A stretch of DNA of 64,000 bases from Goodfellowiella coeruleoviolacea (GCF_024171785.1 NZ_JAMTCK010000017.1:124001-188000); one strand, 5' to 3'; counted from the first letter of the stretch, positions 7,350-17,602 are shown. The notes: a model not told the origin generated them from the letters alone. Numbers and translations: made by a program.

Positions 7350-8467
7350 CGCTGACCGCCGCGCTCGTCACCGCCGGCGACGCCAACGCCCAGGTCGGCA
7401 CCGCCGGCGACGTCGGCGCTGCCGTTGGTGGCCACACCGCTGTCGGTGGGCACGTTCTCGCCGCTGGTGGCGATGTCGAGCACGATCTGCCGGCGGCCGC
7501 CGCGCACGCTCACGTTCTCCCGGCCAACCCGCACCGAGGACACCGAGTACAGCGGCCGGCCCTGCGCCTCGGTGTAGATCCGGCCGATGTAGCTGCCCAG
7601 CAGGCCGAGCATGATGATCTGGATGCCGCCGAGCAGGCACATGACGATGGTGATGAACGCCCACCCGGGCACCGCCGACGACGACGCGAACGTGCGCACC
7701 CCCAGCGCGTAGAGCACGCCGAGGAAGCTCAGCGCGGAGATCCAGTAGCCGATCTTGCTGACCAGCCGCAGCGGCGCGGTGGAGAAACCGAGGATGCCGT
7801 CGGCGGCGAAGCGGATCATCTTGCGCAGCGGGTAGCCGGTCGTGCCGGCGTGCCTGGCGTCCCGGTCGAACGGCACGGCCACCTGGCGGAACCCGATGTA
7901 GCTGACCAGGCCGCGCAGGAACCGGTTGTGCTCGCGGTACTTGCCCAGCTCGTCAACGACCTTGCGGTCGAGCAGCCGGAAGTCGCCGGTGTTCTCCGGG
8001 ATGTCGATGTCGGCGATGCGTCTGAGCGCCCAGTAGAAGGCCCGCGCGGTCGTCTTCTTGAAGACCGTGTCCTGGCGCGAGCGGCGCTGCGCGTAGACGA
8101 CGTCGTAGCCCTCTTCCCACTTCTCGATCAGTTCGAGGCTGACCGCGGGCGGGTCCTGCATGTCGCTGTCCATGATGATCACGGCGTCGGCGTCGGCCGC
8201 GTCCAGGCCGGCGGTCACCGCGAGCTGGTGACCGAAGTTCCTGGACAGGTCGATGACGGTGACCCGGTCGTCCGCCTCGGCGAGGGCGGTCAGCTTGGCT
8301 AACGACTCGTCCCGGCTGCCGTCGTTGACGTAGATGAAGCTGAACTCATATCGCTCCGTCAGCGGCGCGACCACCCTGCTGACGGTCTCGTGCAGCAGGT
8401 CGATGTTGCCGGCCTCGTTGAAGATCGGAAACACATAGGCCACCTTGCGCAGCCCGACTCCGGACAT
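7346..8467 (-). CDS. Family 2 glycosyltransferase, polyprenyl-phosphate sugar synthase type
   Basis: A 373-residue protein. The GT2 domain has IFNEAGNI near residue 16, YVNDGSRD near 46 and the catalytic IIMDSDMQDPP near 95. Two C-terminal transmembrane helices (ALSFLGVLYALGV and IVMCLLGGIQIIMLGLLGSYIG) are the hallmark of GtrB/DpgS-like enzymes that charge undecaprenyl phosphate. ATG 8467 has GAGGGGAA about 6 nt upstream. The roughly 50-residue Gly/Ala-rich C-tail beyond the conserved core looks disordered. First gene of a two-gene operon. Confidence 0.9.
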   Translation of the reverse strand: MSGVGLRKVAYVFPIFNEAGNIDLLHETVSRVVAPLTERYEFSFIYVNDGSRDESLAKLTALAEADDRVTVIDLSRNFGHQLAVTAGLDAADADAVIIMDSDMQDPPAVSLELIEKWEEGYDVVYAQRRSRQDTVFKKTTARAFYWALRRIADIDIPENTGDFRLLDRKVVDELGKYREHNRFLRGLVSYIGFRQVAVPFDRDARHAGTTGYPLRKMIRFAADGILGFSTAPLRLVSKIGYWISALSFLGVLYALGVRTFASSSAVPGWAFITIVMCLLGGIQIIMLGLLGSYIGRIYTEAQGRPLYSVSSVRVGRENVSVRGGRRQIVLDIATSGENVPTDSGVATNGSADVAGGADLGVGVAGGDERGGQR

Positions 8468-8983
8468 GAGTTCCCCTCGGTTACCTCACCGCTGCGGCGG
8501 CTGAGATGGTTGGCTGAGCGTGGGGGCGTGAACCGACAGGGCTCCACCCTGATCGCGTACGCCGCACTCTGCTAGTCGCCTTCGCCCAATTTATCGTTGC
8601 CCCGATGTGAGTGACGACACACCCCACCGTCCTGCGGATTTATCGCCCGCACACATCGCACGCCCCCGGCAACTCGAACCACAGCTACCCGTGGCCGGGT
8701 GCGGTAAACCCGCGGCCGGCCGCCCCCAGCCCAGCACAGGGGTGCGCCAACACCAAATCCCCCATCCAGGTAGGGGGCCCGACCACGACGGGACCGGACG
8801 GGACCGGGCGACCACCGCCGCACCGCGTCCCGTGCCGACCGCACCAGGTTAAATCGCCTGAACCGGACGAGGGCGACCGGGGCGGCGGTTGGCGCCACGT
8901 GACACCGCGGTCACCGATCCGGCAGCGAACCGTTGCCCGTCAGCGACTTCCGCGTCACCAGCCACCGCCCCGGCGAACCGCGC
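8468..8983. other. 516-bp intergenic region, no convincing gene
   Basis: This holds the presumed promoter of the GT2 operon. The small ORFs on either strand have no usable ribosome site and no third-position bias. A 16-bp dyad GTGAC-N6-GTCAC lies at 8899-8914, nearer the APC gene's end. I see no RNA gene or recognisable operator otherwise. Confidence 0.6.
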
Positions 8984-10369
8984 TCAGCCGGTCAGCGACT
9001 CCGGGTTGATCTCGGTCTTGCGCCGGCCGCCCACCAGCCAGTTGATCACCCACAGCACCAGGCCGGCCAGCAGCAGCAGGCCGGCGATCCGGTAGTCGCC
9101 CCAGGACCGGCCGGACAGCGGGCTGGCCAGGTAGGCGCAGGTGATCGCGCCGAGCACGGGCACGGCGGTGGGCGCGCGGAAGTGCTCGTGCGCCACCTCC
9201 TCCCGGCGCAGCACCAACACCGCCACGTTCACGATGGCGAACACCATGAGCAGGAGCAACGACGTGGTGCCACCGAGCTGTGAGATGTCCACAAAGGACA
9301 CCAGCACCACGGCGATCAGGCTGGTGAACACGATGGACACCCACGGCGTGCGGCGCAGCGGGTGCACCAGGCCGAACACCCTGGGGATGATCCGCTCGTT
9401 GGCCATGCCGTAGACCAGCCGGCTGGCCATCAGCATGTTGATCAGCGCCGAGTTGATCACGGCGAACAGGCCGATCAGCGAGAACACCCACAGCGGGAAG
9501 CCGGGCGCGCCCACCTGCACCACCTTCAGCAGCGCGCCGCTGCCCGCGCCCGCCAGCTCCTGCGGGGACAGCAGCAGCGAGGAGGTGACCGCGACCAGCA
9601 CGTAGATCACCGCCACGATGCCCATGCCGGTCAGCATCGCCCTGGGGAAGATCCGCACCGGGTCCCTGGTCTCCTCGGCCATGTTCACCGAGTCCTCGAA
9701 GCCCACCATGGCGAAGAACGCCAGCGCGGTCGCCGAGGTGATCGCCAGCAGCCAGCCCGAGTCACCGGTGTCCACCTGGGTCAGCCGGCTCGGCTCGCCG
9801 TCGCCGTTGAGCACCGCCCACGCGCCGATGCCGATCACGATGACCAGGCCGGACACCTCGACGCAGGTGAGCACCACGTTGGCCTTGACCGACTCGGCCA
9901 CGCCCCGGAAGTTGACCAGGGCGAGCAGCACCACGAACAGCACCGCCACCAGCGTGACCGGCACGGTCACGAACTGCTGGAGATAGGTCCTGGCGAACGC
10001 GATGGCCGCCGAGGACGCCGAGGTGATGCCCGAACTCATCACCGCGAACGCCACCATGAACGTCAGGAACTGCACGCCGAACGCGCGGTTGGTGTACAGC
10101 GCGGCACCGGCGGCCCTGGGGTACTTGCCCACCAGCTCCAGGTAGCTGAACGCGGTCAGGAACGCGACGACGAACGCGATCAGGAACGGCAGCCACAGGG
10201 CGCCGCCGACCTTGCCCGCCACCTGACCGGTCAGCGCGTAGACGCCGGTGCCCAGGATGTCGCCGACCACGAAGAACAGCAACAACTTGGGCCCGATGGC
10301 GCGTTTCAGCTCTGGTTGCCCGGGTTCGGCCGCCGAGGACCGCCCCGTTGCGTTGGTCGCTTCAGCCAT
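8984..10369 (-). CDS. APC-family amino acid permease
   Basis: A 461-residue protein with 12 predicted helices. The first helix is LLLFFVVGDILGTGVYALTG, whose Gly-rich unwound segment (GDILGTGVY) is the amino-acid-binding motif of APC transporters. ATG 10369 is chosen because upstream in-frame codons lack conserved sequence; its ribosome site is weak. It probably imports an amino acid or exchanges it for a related compound; specificity is not readable. It is flanked by the GT2 operon and an MFS gene on the same strand with separate spacers. Confidence 0.88.
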   Translation of the reverse strand: MAEATNATGRSSAAEPGQPELKRAIGPKLLLFFVVGDILGTGVYALTGQVAGKVGGALWLPFLIAFVVAFLTAFSYLELVGKYPRAAGAALYTNRAFGVQFLTFMVAFAVMSSGITSASSAAIAFARTYLQQFVTVPVTLVAVLFVVLLALVNFRGVAESVKANVVLTCVEVSGLVIVIGIGAWAVLNGDGEPSRLTQVDTGDSGWLLAITSATALAFFAMVGFEDSVNMAEETRDPVRIFPRAMLTGMGIVAVIYVLVAVTSSLLLSPQELAGAGSGALLKVVQVGAPGFPLWVFSLIGLFAVINSALINMLMASRLVYGMANERIIPRVFGLVHPLRRTPWVSIVFTSLIAVVLVSFVDISQLGGTTSLLLLMVFAIVNVAVLVLRREEVAHEHFRAPTAVPVLGAITCAYLASPLSGRSWGDYRIAGLLLLAGLVLWVINWLVGGRRKTEINPESLTG

Positions 10370-10483
10370 GCTCACGCAGTCTGCCGGACCGAGCACGGCG
10401 TGCCCACCGGAACGGCGCATTCGCCGGCCATCGGCTGGCCGCGCCGACGGGTGCGCCGGTGGGGCGAGCGGCTGCCCGCCCGC

Positions 10484-11797
10484 TCAGCCGACCGGCGCGC
10501 GGTAGCGCCACAGCGCGGGCAGGCCGAGGGCCGCGACCGCGGTGAGCAGCACGACGAGCACCCCGCCGCCACTGACCGCCACCGCGGTGCCCGCGGTCGC
10601 GCCCACGGTGCCGTGCAGCAGGTCGGCCAGGCGCGGCCCACCGGCCACCACCACGGTGAACACCCCCTGCATCCGGCCGCGCATCTCGTCGGTGGCGGCG
10701 GTCTGCAGGATGGCGCCGCGGAAGGCCATGCTCACCATGTCGGTGGCGCCGCCCAGCGCGAGGAACGCGACGGCCAGCCACAGCGAGTGGGTCAGCCCGA
10801 AGCCGATCATGGTGACGCCCCACGCGGCCACGGCCACGATCACGGCCACGCCGTGCCGGCGGATCCGGGAGAACCAGCCGGAGAACAGCCCGCACAGCAC
10901 CGCGCCGAGCGGGATGGCCGCGAACAGCCAGCCCAGTGCCAGCCCACCGCCTGGTGGGTCGCCGAAGGTCCGCTCGGCCATCTCCGGGAACAGCGCCCTG
11001 GGCATGCCGGCCACCATGGCGATCACGTCCAGCAGCAGCGAGGCCAGCAGCACGGTCTGCGTCGCCATGTAGCGGAAGCCGGCCAGCACCGCGCCCAACC
11101 CGGCCCGCCTGGCCGAGCCGGCCCCACTCAGCGGGGGCAGCGGCGGCAGCTTCCACACCGCCCACAGGGTCGCGCACAGCGCGATCGCGTCGACCAGGTA
11201 CAGCGTGGACAGCCCGAGCACCGGCAGCAGCGCGCCGGCCAGCAGCGGTCCGAGCACCGCGCCGAACTGCATGACGGTCGAGCCCAGCGCGCCGGCCGCG
11301 GGCAACTGGTCAACCGGGACCAACCGGGCGATCGAGGCGCTGCGGGCCGGCGAGTTCACCCCGAAGAACCCCTGTTGCAGGGCGAGCAGCCCGAGAATCG
11401 CCCACACCGAGTTCAGCCCGACCGCCGCCTGCACCCACAGCAGGATCGAGGTCACGGCGATGCCGGTGTTGGTGACCAGCAACAGCTTGCGCCGGTCGAC
11501 CGCGTCGGCGATGGCACCGCCCCACAGCCCGAACACCAGCAGCGGCACCAGGGCCACCGCACCGGCCAGCCCGACGTAGGCGGACGAGCCGGTGATGTCG
11601 TAGACCTGCTTGGGCACGGCGACCGCGGTGAGCTGGCTGCCGACGGCGGTGATCGCGGTGGAGACCCACAGCCGGCGGTACGGGAGCACGCGCAGCGGCC
11701 GGGTGTCCATCACCATCCGGCTCAGCAGGCTGCGCAGCGGCTGGGTACGGGTCGGGGAATCCCCCTGTGGGGGCTGCTTCCCCGACTCGACACTCAC
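10484..11797 (-). CDS. MFS transporter, EntS/drug-exporter-like
   Basis: A 437-residue, 12-helix major facilitator. The motif-A loop is GGAIADAVDRRKLLL after helix 2; LQQGFFGVNSPARSASIARLVP in helix 4 and its loop is typical of the DHA3 (EntS-like) exporter branch. It opens with GTG 11797 without a Shine-Dalgarno. A TAAACT hexamer lies 8 nt before it, inside an 18-bp inverted repeat, so a leaderless, operator-controlled message is plausible. A later in-frame ATG near codon 28 is an alternative start. Substrate unknown; efflux of a drug or siderophore is the family norm. Confidence 0.85.
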   Translation of the reverse strand: MSVESGKQPPQGDSPTRTQPLRSLLSRMVMDTRPLRVLPYRRLWVSTAITAVGSQLTAVAVPKQVYDITGSSAYVGLAGAVALVPLLVFGLWGGAIADAVDRRKLLLVTNTGIAVTSILLWVQAAVGLNSVWAILGLLALQQGFFGVNSPARSASIARLVPVDQLPAAGALGSTVMQFGAVLGPLLAGALLPVLGLSTLYLVDAIALCATLWAVWKLPPLPPLSGAGSARRAGLGAVLAGFRYMATQTVLLASLLLDVIAMVAGMPRALFPEMAERTFGDPPGGGLALGWLFAAIPLGAVLCGLFSGWFSRIRRHGVAVIVAVAAWGVTMIGFGLTHSLWLAVAFLALGGATDMVSMAFRGAILQTAATDEMRGRMQGVFTVVVAGGPRLADLLHGTVGATAGTAVAVSGGGVLVVLLTAVAALGLPALWRYRAPVG

Positions 11798-11803
11798 ATC
11801 TGC

Positions 11804-11821
11804 TTAGTTTAGCTCAACTAA
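11804..11821. promoter_or_regulatory. 18-bp inverted repeat overlapping the MFS promoter
   Basis: TTAGTTTAGCTCAACTAA has arms TTAGTT/AACTAA and centre AGCT with one mismatched pair. It covers the putative -10 of the gene at 11797. MarR- or TetR-type operators look like this. No regulator gene is adjacent. Confidence 0.5.
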
Positions 11822-11872
11822 TGGTTTGGTCGACCACTCTTCTCACCCGCCGAGATACCAGCGGGCCGGTCA

Positions 11873-12529
11873 TCACGGGGCGACCCGCTCCACCCGCCAG
11901 CCGTCCCGGCCCAGCCGGAAGCGCAGCCGGTCGTGCATCCGGTCCCGCCGCCCCTGCCAGAACTCGACCACCTCGGGCCGGATCCGCCAGCCGCCCCAGT
12001 GCGGCGGTACCGGCACCTGCTCGGACTCGCCGAACTGCCGCTGGATCGTGCTCAGTGCACTGTCCAAAGCGGACCGTCCGGACACGACCCTGGACTGCGG
12101 CGACGCCCACGCGCCCAACTGCGAACCGCGCGGCCGGCTGGCCCAGTACTCGGCCGTCTCAGTCGGACTCACCTTGTCCACAGTGCCCCGCACGTGCACC
12201 TGCCGCTGCATGGCGTACCAGGGGAAGGTCGCCGACGCGTAGCGCGTGGCCAGCAGGTCGTGGCTCTTGGCCGAGGTGAAGTTGGTGTAGAACACCACAC
12301 CCCGCTCGTCCAGCCCCTTGGCCAGCACCGTGCGCGAGGAGGGCCGGCCACTGAGGTCGGCGGTGGCCAGCACCATCGCGTTGGGCTCGGGCAGCCCGGC
12401 CTTGGTGGCCTCGTCCAGCCACAGCGCCAACTGCTCGTGCCAGGTCGCGGCCAGGTCCTGCTCGTCGAGCGCGCCCTGCTCATAGGACACGCGCATCGCG
12501 GGAAGCGTGATGTGACTGGTCTCCGTCAT
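11873..12529 (-). CDS. pdxH: Pyridoxamine 5'-phosphate oxidase
   Basis: A 218-residue flavoprotein that oxidises pyridoxine or pyridoxamine 5'-phosphate to pyridoxal phosphate with FMN and O2. Diagnostic segments are SSRTVLAKGLDERGVVFYTN and SAKSHDL (FMN contact region), WASRPRGSQLGAWAS, and the C-terminal substrate motif WQGRRDRMHDRLRF. ATG 12529 has GGAGG 9 nt upstream. The much longer open frame continuing upstream to 12904 lacks homology-like sequence and is discarded. Its product PLP is the cofactor of SerC encoded at 19897. Confidence 0.95.
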   Translation of the reverse strand: MTETSHITLPAMRVSYEQGALDEQDLAATWHEQLALWLDEATKAGLPEPNAMVLATADLSGRPSSRTVLAKGLDERGVVFYTNFTSAKSHDLLATRYASATFPWYAMQRQVHVRGTVDKVSPTETAEYWASRPRGSQLGAWASPQSRVVSGRSALDSALSTIQRQFGESEQVPVPPHWGGWRIRPEVVEFWQGRRDRMHDRLRFRLGRDGWRVERVAP

Positions 12530-12810
12530 GTGAATCGACCTCCGCGAGCGCGTGGTGAACCGTCCCCGAGCCTCGGACCGTACGCGCGTTTTGGCACGTC
12601 GCGAAACCGCCTGCGCGGTGATGCCGACCACCAGGAACGTGACTGACCGGAACGGAATCGAGATCGAGATCGAGCAAGAAGGCCGAACGGAGTAATGCCG
12701 CGGTACCGCCAGGGTGGGATCGGCTCCCCGGCACCAGTCCCTTACCGGCCAACACATCCCGGAAAATCCACCCCTTGGTGTCGCCGGACGTCGCGCGTGG
12801 CGCGCCACCG

Positions 12811-13551
12811 CTACCCGAGCCGGTGCGCCATCCGCGCCCGGAGCGGCTCGTAGTCGTGCTCCGGGAAGATCTCCGGCAGCGCGGTGAGCATGTCCGTGAT
12901 CCACTCGGCCGCGCGCTGGTACTCGTCGGAGCGCAACGGCGCCTCGGTGAACAGGTGCTGCCAGTCGTAGGCGCCCTTGGTGATCCGCAACACCTCAAGG
13001 TAACCGCGGTAGTCGAGATCCATCCGCCACAGCCGGCTCTGCGTGTCCGAGTACCAGATCTCCGGGTTGGCCACCCCGGCCTGCAACCGGAGCGCGGCGA
13101 AGTAGCCGGCCCCGGTGACCGGCCCCTCGTCGATGATGCGCAGTTGGCCGCCGAGGCGGCGCTCCTCGTCCGACCACAGCGACGACGAGAAGTCCGGCGC
13201 GTCCTCGTGGACGAGGTTGGCGAGCGGGGTCAGGTAGAACTCACCGGCCACGAACGCGTGCTCGGGACTGGTCTGCCACTGGCAGTTCAGCACGGAGAAG
13301 CGGAGGTTGAGGTCGGCCAGTGCCGGGTCCAGCGTGATGCCCTCCCACTCCGCCAGATCCTCGAAGGACCCGAGGGGGTCCCCGGCCGTCAGGTCGACGT
13401 CGCCGCGTTGTTCCCACGAGACCTCGATCTCCGGACTGCCGGTCAACTCGTCGAGCACCGTGAGCCAGCTCGCCTCGTGGTCCGTGTAGTCCGCCGGGCT
13501 CACCAGGTCGTCGGTCAGGTCGTCGGTCAGGTCGTCGGTCGAGCCGGTCAT
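12811..13551 (-). CDS. Hypothetical protein (246 aa), SUKH-like features
   Basis: I do not recognise a firm family. It is acidic and Trp-rich (SRLWRMDLDYRGYLEVLRITKGAYDW near residue 175). That YLEVL...KGAYDWQHLF pattern resembles the last strands and helix of SMI1/KNR4 (SUKH) immunity-like proteins, but I cannot confirm it. The N-terminus contains repeated DDLT units from a 12-bp tandem repeat. ATG 13551 was chosen because the longer frame is Arg-rich shadow sequence. It lies downstream of ureD with about 135 bp between. Confidence 0.7.
   Translation of the reverse strand: MTGSTDDLTDDLTDDLVSPADYTDHEASWLTVLDELTGSPEIEVSWEQRGDVDLTAGDPLGSFEDLAEWEGITLDPALADLNLRFSVLNCQWQTSPEHAFVAGEFYLTPLANLVHEDAPDFSSSLWSDEERRLGGQLRIIDEGPVTGAGYFAALRLQAGVANPEIWYSDTQSRLWRMDLDYRGYLEVLRITKGAYDWQHLFTEAPLRSDEYQRAAEWITDMLTALPEIFPEHDYEPLRARMAHRLG
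13506..13540. repeat. 12-bp tandem repeat inside the hypothetical gene
   Basis: Three near-perfect copies of GGTCGTCGGTCA in tandem encode the DDLT repeats at the protein's N-terminus. In-frame length means copy-number change would not break the gene. Confidence 0.75.
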
Positions 13552-13686
13552 CGGCAGCACTCCACGGTGATCAGCACAACGGGGTTGTCGTGCGCTCGTC
13601 GTTCGGGTCCGGGCGGTCCCGGGTGCCCGGACCCTAGCCAGCACCCCCGACAACACCGGCGATTCCGGCGCGCCGACCGCGCGCGA

Positions 13687-14460
13687 TCACCACGCGGGCT
13701 CGGCCAGGTCGGCCGCGGCGGGGTGGGCGGCACGGGCGTTGGCCAACAGGCGTTGCGCGGTGACCGCGTCCGGGGCCAGCGCCGTGGCCAGGGCACCGCC
13801 GGCGGCCAGCGGGCTGAGCGCCCACCAGTCGCCGCCGGCCGGCTCGACCACATCCGGCCAGGCGATGACCTCGGTGGCCAGCACCCGGTGGCCGGCCAGC
13901 ACGGCGGGGCTGTCGGCCAGTTCGTCCGGACCCAGGTCCACGCTCTGGCGCAGCAGCGGCACCCCGGCCCGGCGCACGTGCACCGCGCTGTGCAGCCGGC
14001 CGGCCGGCTCGCCGCTGCGGCCGAGCACCAGCACCTCGCGGCAGCGCGCCACCGCGTGCCCGGCCAGCTCCACCCGCAGCTCGGCCCGGTGCCAGGCGCG
14101 GGCCGTCACCACGGTCGGCTCGGGCAGGTAGTCCACGCGCGCGCCCTCGGCCACCTCGATGCGCACCACGCTGTGGCTGGGCACCGACCGGTGGCCGGGC
14201 AGCGCCAGGGTCGCGGCCACGCCGTGCAGCCGCAGCCGGGCCCCCGGGCCGACCCGCACGGTCAGCTCCAGCTCGTCCCCACCCAGCGGCGCCGGCGCCG
14301 AGCTGACCAGGTGCACCACGGCCGCCGCGCCCGCCTCCGGCCGGGCCGCGCCGGCGCGCGGCACCAGGGTGAGCGGCGCGGCCGAGCGCAGCGCGCGCAC
14401 CACCGTGCGGCCGGGCCGGCGCCGGTCCAGCTCCACGGCCAGGGCGGCGCTGGCGCGCAT
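13687..14460 (-). CDS. ureD: Urease accessory protein UreD
   Basis: A 257-residue UreD scaffold protein that binds apo-urease and recruits UreF and UreG for nickel insertion. Recognisable family segments are LVPRAGAARPEAGAAAVVHL-type N-terminal strands, GDELELTVRVGPGARLRLHG, DYLPEPTVVTARAWHR, and the AWHRAELRVELAGHAVARC region. Its ATG at 14460 abuts the ureG stop, so it is the last gene of the operon. Confidence 0.9.
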   Translation of the reverse strand: MRASAALAVELDRRRPGRTVVRALRSAAPLTLVPRAGAARPEAGAAAVVHLVSSAPAPLGGDELELTVRVGPGARLRLHGVAATLALPGHRSVPSHSVVRIEVAEGARVDYLPEPTVVTARAWHRAELRVELAGHAVARCREVLVLGRSGEPAGRLHSAVHVRRAGVPLLRQSVDLGPDELADSPAVLAGHRVLATEVIAWPDVVEPAGGDWWALSPLAAGGALATALAPDAVTAQRLLANARAAHPAAADLAEPAW

Positions 14461-15182
14461 CAGGCGGCCACGCGGGCCACCCGGCCGCGCACCCAGTCGG
14501 CCACCTCGGGCGCGTCCGGGGTGCGCGTCAGGGACTGGGTGATCACCGGCAGCGCGCCGCGCATCCGGTGCGCGTCCGCCACCATCACGGCCATGTCCGC
14601 GCCGACCAGCTCGGCCAGGTCAACCTTGTTGATCACCAGCAGGTCCGCGGTGGTGACGCCGGGGCCGCCCTTGCGCGGCACCTTGTCGCCGCCGGCCACG
14701 TCCACCACGAAGATCTGCGCGTCCACCAGGCCCCGGCTGAACACCGCGGTCAGGTTGTCCCCGCCGCTCTCGATGATCACCAGTTCCAGGCCGGGGAACC
14801 GCTGCTCCAGCTGGTCCACCGCGTCCAGGTTGGCGGTGATGTCGTCGCGGATCGCGGTGTGCGGGCAGCAGCCGGTGCGCACCGCCTCGATCCGGTCCGG
14901 GGCCAGCACCCCGGCCCGGCGCAGGAAGTCCGCGTCCTCGGTGGTGTAGATGTCGTTGGTCACCACGGCCAGCCGCAGTTCCGCGCCGAGCGCCCGGCAC
15001 AGCGCCGCGGTCAGCGCGGTCTTGCCGCTGCCGACCGGGCCGCCGATGCCGAGCCGGAACGCCCGGCCGGCCGAGGGCTCGGCGCGGTGCCGGTCCGGTT
15101 CGGCCGCGGTGGGGTCGAAGTTGACCGGGTGCACGTGGTCGGCGCCCGGCCCGTGGTCGTGGGCGTGCCGGTCAGCTGGCAA
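14460..15182 (-). CDS. ureG: Urease accessory GTPase UreG with His-rich N-terminus
   Basis: A 240-residue SIMIBI GTPase that powers nickel delivery. The P-loop GPVGSGKT is at residues 48-55, the nickel-binding Cys-Pro-His motif ([11 protein letters not shown]) near 105, and the guanine motif NKVDL near 190. The first 33 residues contain seven histidines (HAHDH, DHVHP and DRHR), an extension that may store or pass nickel, which matters because no ureE is present. It overlaps ureF by 11 nt. Confidence 0.96.
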   Translation of the reverse strand: MPADRHAHDHGPGADHVHPVNFDPTAAEPDRHRAEPSAGRAFRLGIGGPVGSGKTALTAALCRALGAELRLAVVTNDIYTTEDADFLRRAGVLAPDRIEAVRTGCCPHTAIRDDITANLDAVDQLEQRFPGLELVIIESGGDNLTAVFSRGLVDAQIFVVDVAGGDKVPRKGGPGVTTADLLVINKVDLAELVGADMAVMVADAHRMRGALPVITQSLTRTPDAPEVADWVRGRVARVAA

Positions 15183-15879
15183 AGAGACGCACCTCCTGCT
15201 GGTGGTGTCGGTCGTGGGCCTCGGCCAGCAGGTCGAGGGCCGGGGAACTCGGCGCCGGCAGGTCGGCCGGCCGGTCGGCGGCGGTGCGCGCGGCCTCGGC
15301 GGCCAGCTCGGTCAGCGCCGGCCCGAGCCGGGCCAGCACGGCGTTCACCGCGAACGGGTCCAGGCCGAGCAGCCGGACCGCGGCCGAGGCCGGGCCGCTG
15401 ACCGCCAGGTAGGCCGTGGTCAGCGCGGCCTGTCCGGCGTTGCCGCCGGTGCTCCCGTGCACGGCGCCGACCAGCACGGCGTGGTGCGGTCGGGGCGTGA
15501 CCGCGAGCAGGTCGGCCAGCACCGGCGACGGCCACGCGACCAGCGCCGCCCTGGCCGTGCCCCGGCCCTGCGCCCTGGACGCGGCCCGCTGCGCCGGTGT
15601 GGGCGTGCGCGCGTCCAGCTCGGCGTCCAGCGCCACCCAGTGGGCCGGCCGCACCCGGCGCGCCGCGGCGTGCGCGGCGGCCGCGGCGAACACCGCGGCC
15701 AGCCGGCCGGCGGTGCGCAGCCGGCCGGCCAGGAAGCCGGCGAGGTCGTCGAGCCCGCTGACCAGCCCCTGGGAGACGGCCTGCTCCAGCCCGCCGGAGT
15801 GCACGTGACCGCCGCCGGGGAAGCGGGAGTCGGCCAGGATCAGCGCGGCCGGGGAGGGTGGGTCGGTCATCGCGGCCAC
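15172..15879 (-). CDS. ureF: Urease accessory protein UreF
   Basis: A 235-residue all-helical accessory protein. Family marks are [21 protein letters not shown] at the N-terminus, the LDAELDAR and [10 protein letters not shown] helices, and [16 protein letters not shown] near residue 180. UreF bridges UreD and UreG in the activation complex. ATG at 15879 lies 4 bp after the ureC stop and the 3' end overlaps ureG, so translation is coupled. Confidence 0.94.
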   Translation of the reverse strand: MAAMTDPPSPAALILADSRFPGGGHVHSGGLEQAVSQGLVSGLDDLAGFLAGRLRTAGRLAAVFAAAAAHAAARRVRPAHWVALDAELDARTPTPAQRAASRAQGRGTARAALVAWPSPVLADLLAVTPRPHHAVLVGAVHGSTGGNAGQAALTTAYLAVSGPASAAVRLLGLDPFAVNAVLARLGPALTELAAEAARTAADRPADLPAPSSPALDLLAEAHDRHHQQEVRLFAS

Positions 15880-15883
15880 CCGC

Positions 15884-17602
15884 TCAGAACAGGAAGTAGC
15901 GCTGGGCCAGGGGCAGTTCGCTGACCGGGTGCGGCTCGATCAGCTCGCCGTCCACCCGCACGGCGAAGCTGTCCGGGTCCACCTGGATGTCCGGCAGCGC
16001 GTCATTGCCCGGCAGGTCGGCCTTGGTGCGGTTCCTGGTGTCGGCCACCGGCACCAGCTCGCGGCGCAGGCCCCACCGCTCGGCCAGCCCGGCCTCGGCG
16101 GCCGGCGCGACGAAGTGCCGGCCACTGGCCGCGGCCACCAGCGGGGCCGCCCCGAACATGGGTCGGGCCAGCACCGGCTGCGGCGTGGGAATGGACGCGT
16201 TGGCGTCACCCACGGCCGCGTGCGCGACGAACCCGGCCTTGAGCACCAGGTGCGGCCGCACGCCGAAGAACTTCGGCTCCCACAGCACCAGGTCGGCCAG
16301 CTTGCCCACCTCGACCGAGCCGACCTCGTGGTCGATGCCGTGCGCGACGGCCGGGCAGATCGTGTACTTGGCGACGTAGCGGCGGGCCCGTGCGTTGTCC
16401 GCCGGCCCGTCCCCGGGCAGCGCGCCGCGCCGGCGCTTCATCACGTGCGCGGTCTGCCAGGTGCGGATGACCACCTCGCCGATCCGGCCCATGGCCTGCG
16501 CGTCCGAGCTGATCATCGAGATCGCGCCCAGGTCGTGCAGCACGTCCTCGGCCGCGATCGTGGTCGGCCGGATGCGGCTCTCGGCGAAGGCCAGGTCCTC
16601 GGGCACCGACCGGTTCAGGTGGTGGCACACCAGCACCATGTCCAGGTGCTCGTCCAGCGTGTTCACCGTGTGCGGGCGGGTCGGGTTGGTGGACGAGGGC
16701 AGGATGTTGGGCTGGCCGGCCACCCGGATGATGTCCGGCGCGTGCCCGCCGCCCGCGCCCTCGCTGTGGTAGGCGTTGATCGACCGGCCGTTGATCGCGG
16801 CCAGGGTGGACTCCAGGAACCCGGCCTCGTTGAGCGTGTCGGTGTGGATGGCCACCTGCACGCCGGACGCCTCGGCCACCCGAAGCGCCGTGTCGATCGC
16901 GGCCGGGGTGCTGCCCCAGTCCTCGTGCAGCTTGAACCCGCCGGCGCCGGCGCGCAGCTGCTCCCACAGCGCCGCCGGGTTGGTGGTGTTGCCCTTGCCC
17001 AGCAGCAGCACGTTGACCGGCTGGTCGTCCATGGCCTGCAACATCCGACCCAGGTGCCACGCACCGGGCGTGACCGTGGTGGCCCTGGTGCCCTCGGTCG
17101 GGCCGGTGCCACCGCCGATCAGCGTGGTCAGTCCGGCGGCCAGGGCGGTTTCCACCAGCTGCGGGCAGATGAAGTGCACGTGGCAGTCGATGCCGCCGGC
17201 GGTGAGGACGCGGCCGTTGCCGGCGATCACCTCGGTGCTCGGGCCGATCACCAGGTCGGGGTGCACGCCGTCCTGGGTGTCCGGGTTGCCGGCCTTGCCG
17301 ATGCCGGTGATCCGGCCGTCCCGCACGCCGACGTCGGCCTTGACCACACCCCAGTGGTCCAGGATCACCGCGCCGGTGATCACCAGGTCGGGCGCGCCCT
17401 CGGCGCGGGTGGCCCTGGCCTGGCCCAGGGACTCGCGGATCACCTTGCCGCCGCCGAACACCACCTCCTCACCGGACCCGGCCGGGCCAAGGGCGAGGTC
17501 CTCGGTGACCTCGATCAGCAGGTCGGTGTCGGCCAGTCGGATCCGGTCGCCCTCGGTCGGCCCGAACAGCTCCGCGTAGCGCCGGCGGTCGATGTCGGTC
17601 AC
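15884..17602 (-). CDS. ureC: Urease alpha subunit (catalytic)
   Basis: A 572-residue nickel urease subunit that hydrolyses urea to ammonia and carbamate. Active-site residues are in place: His-X-His at 141/143 (DCHVHF), the carbamylated Lys at 224 ([10 protein letters not shown]), His 253 (AIHTDT), His 279 ([13 protein letters not shown]), the flap VCHHLN, and the late metal-ligand Asp (SSDAQAMGR). GTG 17602 overlaps the ureB stop by 4 nt (GTGA) and has GGGGAGGC upstream. The longer in-frame upstream extension is the ureB/ureA shadow. Confidence 0.98.
   Translation of the reverse strand: MTDIDRRRYAELFGPTEGDRIRLADTDLLIEVTEDLALGPAGSGEEVVFGGGKVIRESLGQARATRAEGAPDLVITGAVILDHWGVVKADVGVRDGRITGIGKAGNPDTQDGVHPDLVIGPSTEVIAGNGRVLTAGGIDCHVHFICPQLVETALAAGLTTLIGGGTGPTEGTRATTVTPGAWHLGRMLQAMDDQPVNVLLLGKGNTTNPAALWEQLRAGAGGFKLHEDWGSTPAAIDTALRVAEASGVQVAIHTDTLNEAGFLESTLAAINGRSINAYHSEGAGGGHAPDIIRVAGQPNILPSSTNPTRPHTVNTLDEHLDMVLVCHHLNRSVPEDLAFAESRIRPTTIAAEDVLHDLGAISMISSDAQAMGRIGEVVIRTWQTAHVMKRRRGALPGDGPADNARARRYVAKYTICPAVAHGIDHEVGSVEVGKLADLVLWEPKFFGVRPHLVLKAGFVAHAAVGDANASIPTPQPVLARPMFGAAPLVAAASGRHFVAPAAEAGLAERWGLRRELVPVADTRNRTKADLPGNDALPDIQVDPDSFAVRVDGELIEPHPVSELPLAQRYFLF

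Noticed and set aside
8572-8898. 108-codon frame in the GT2-APC gap
   Set aside because: No Shine-Dalgarno and no recognisable fold or codon bias.
9362-11812. 816-codon open frame on the plus strand
   Set aside because: Antisense to the APC and MFS genes; composition (His/Gln/Arg/Gly) is the usual high-GC complement artefact.
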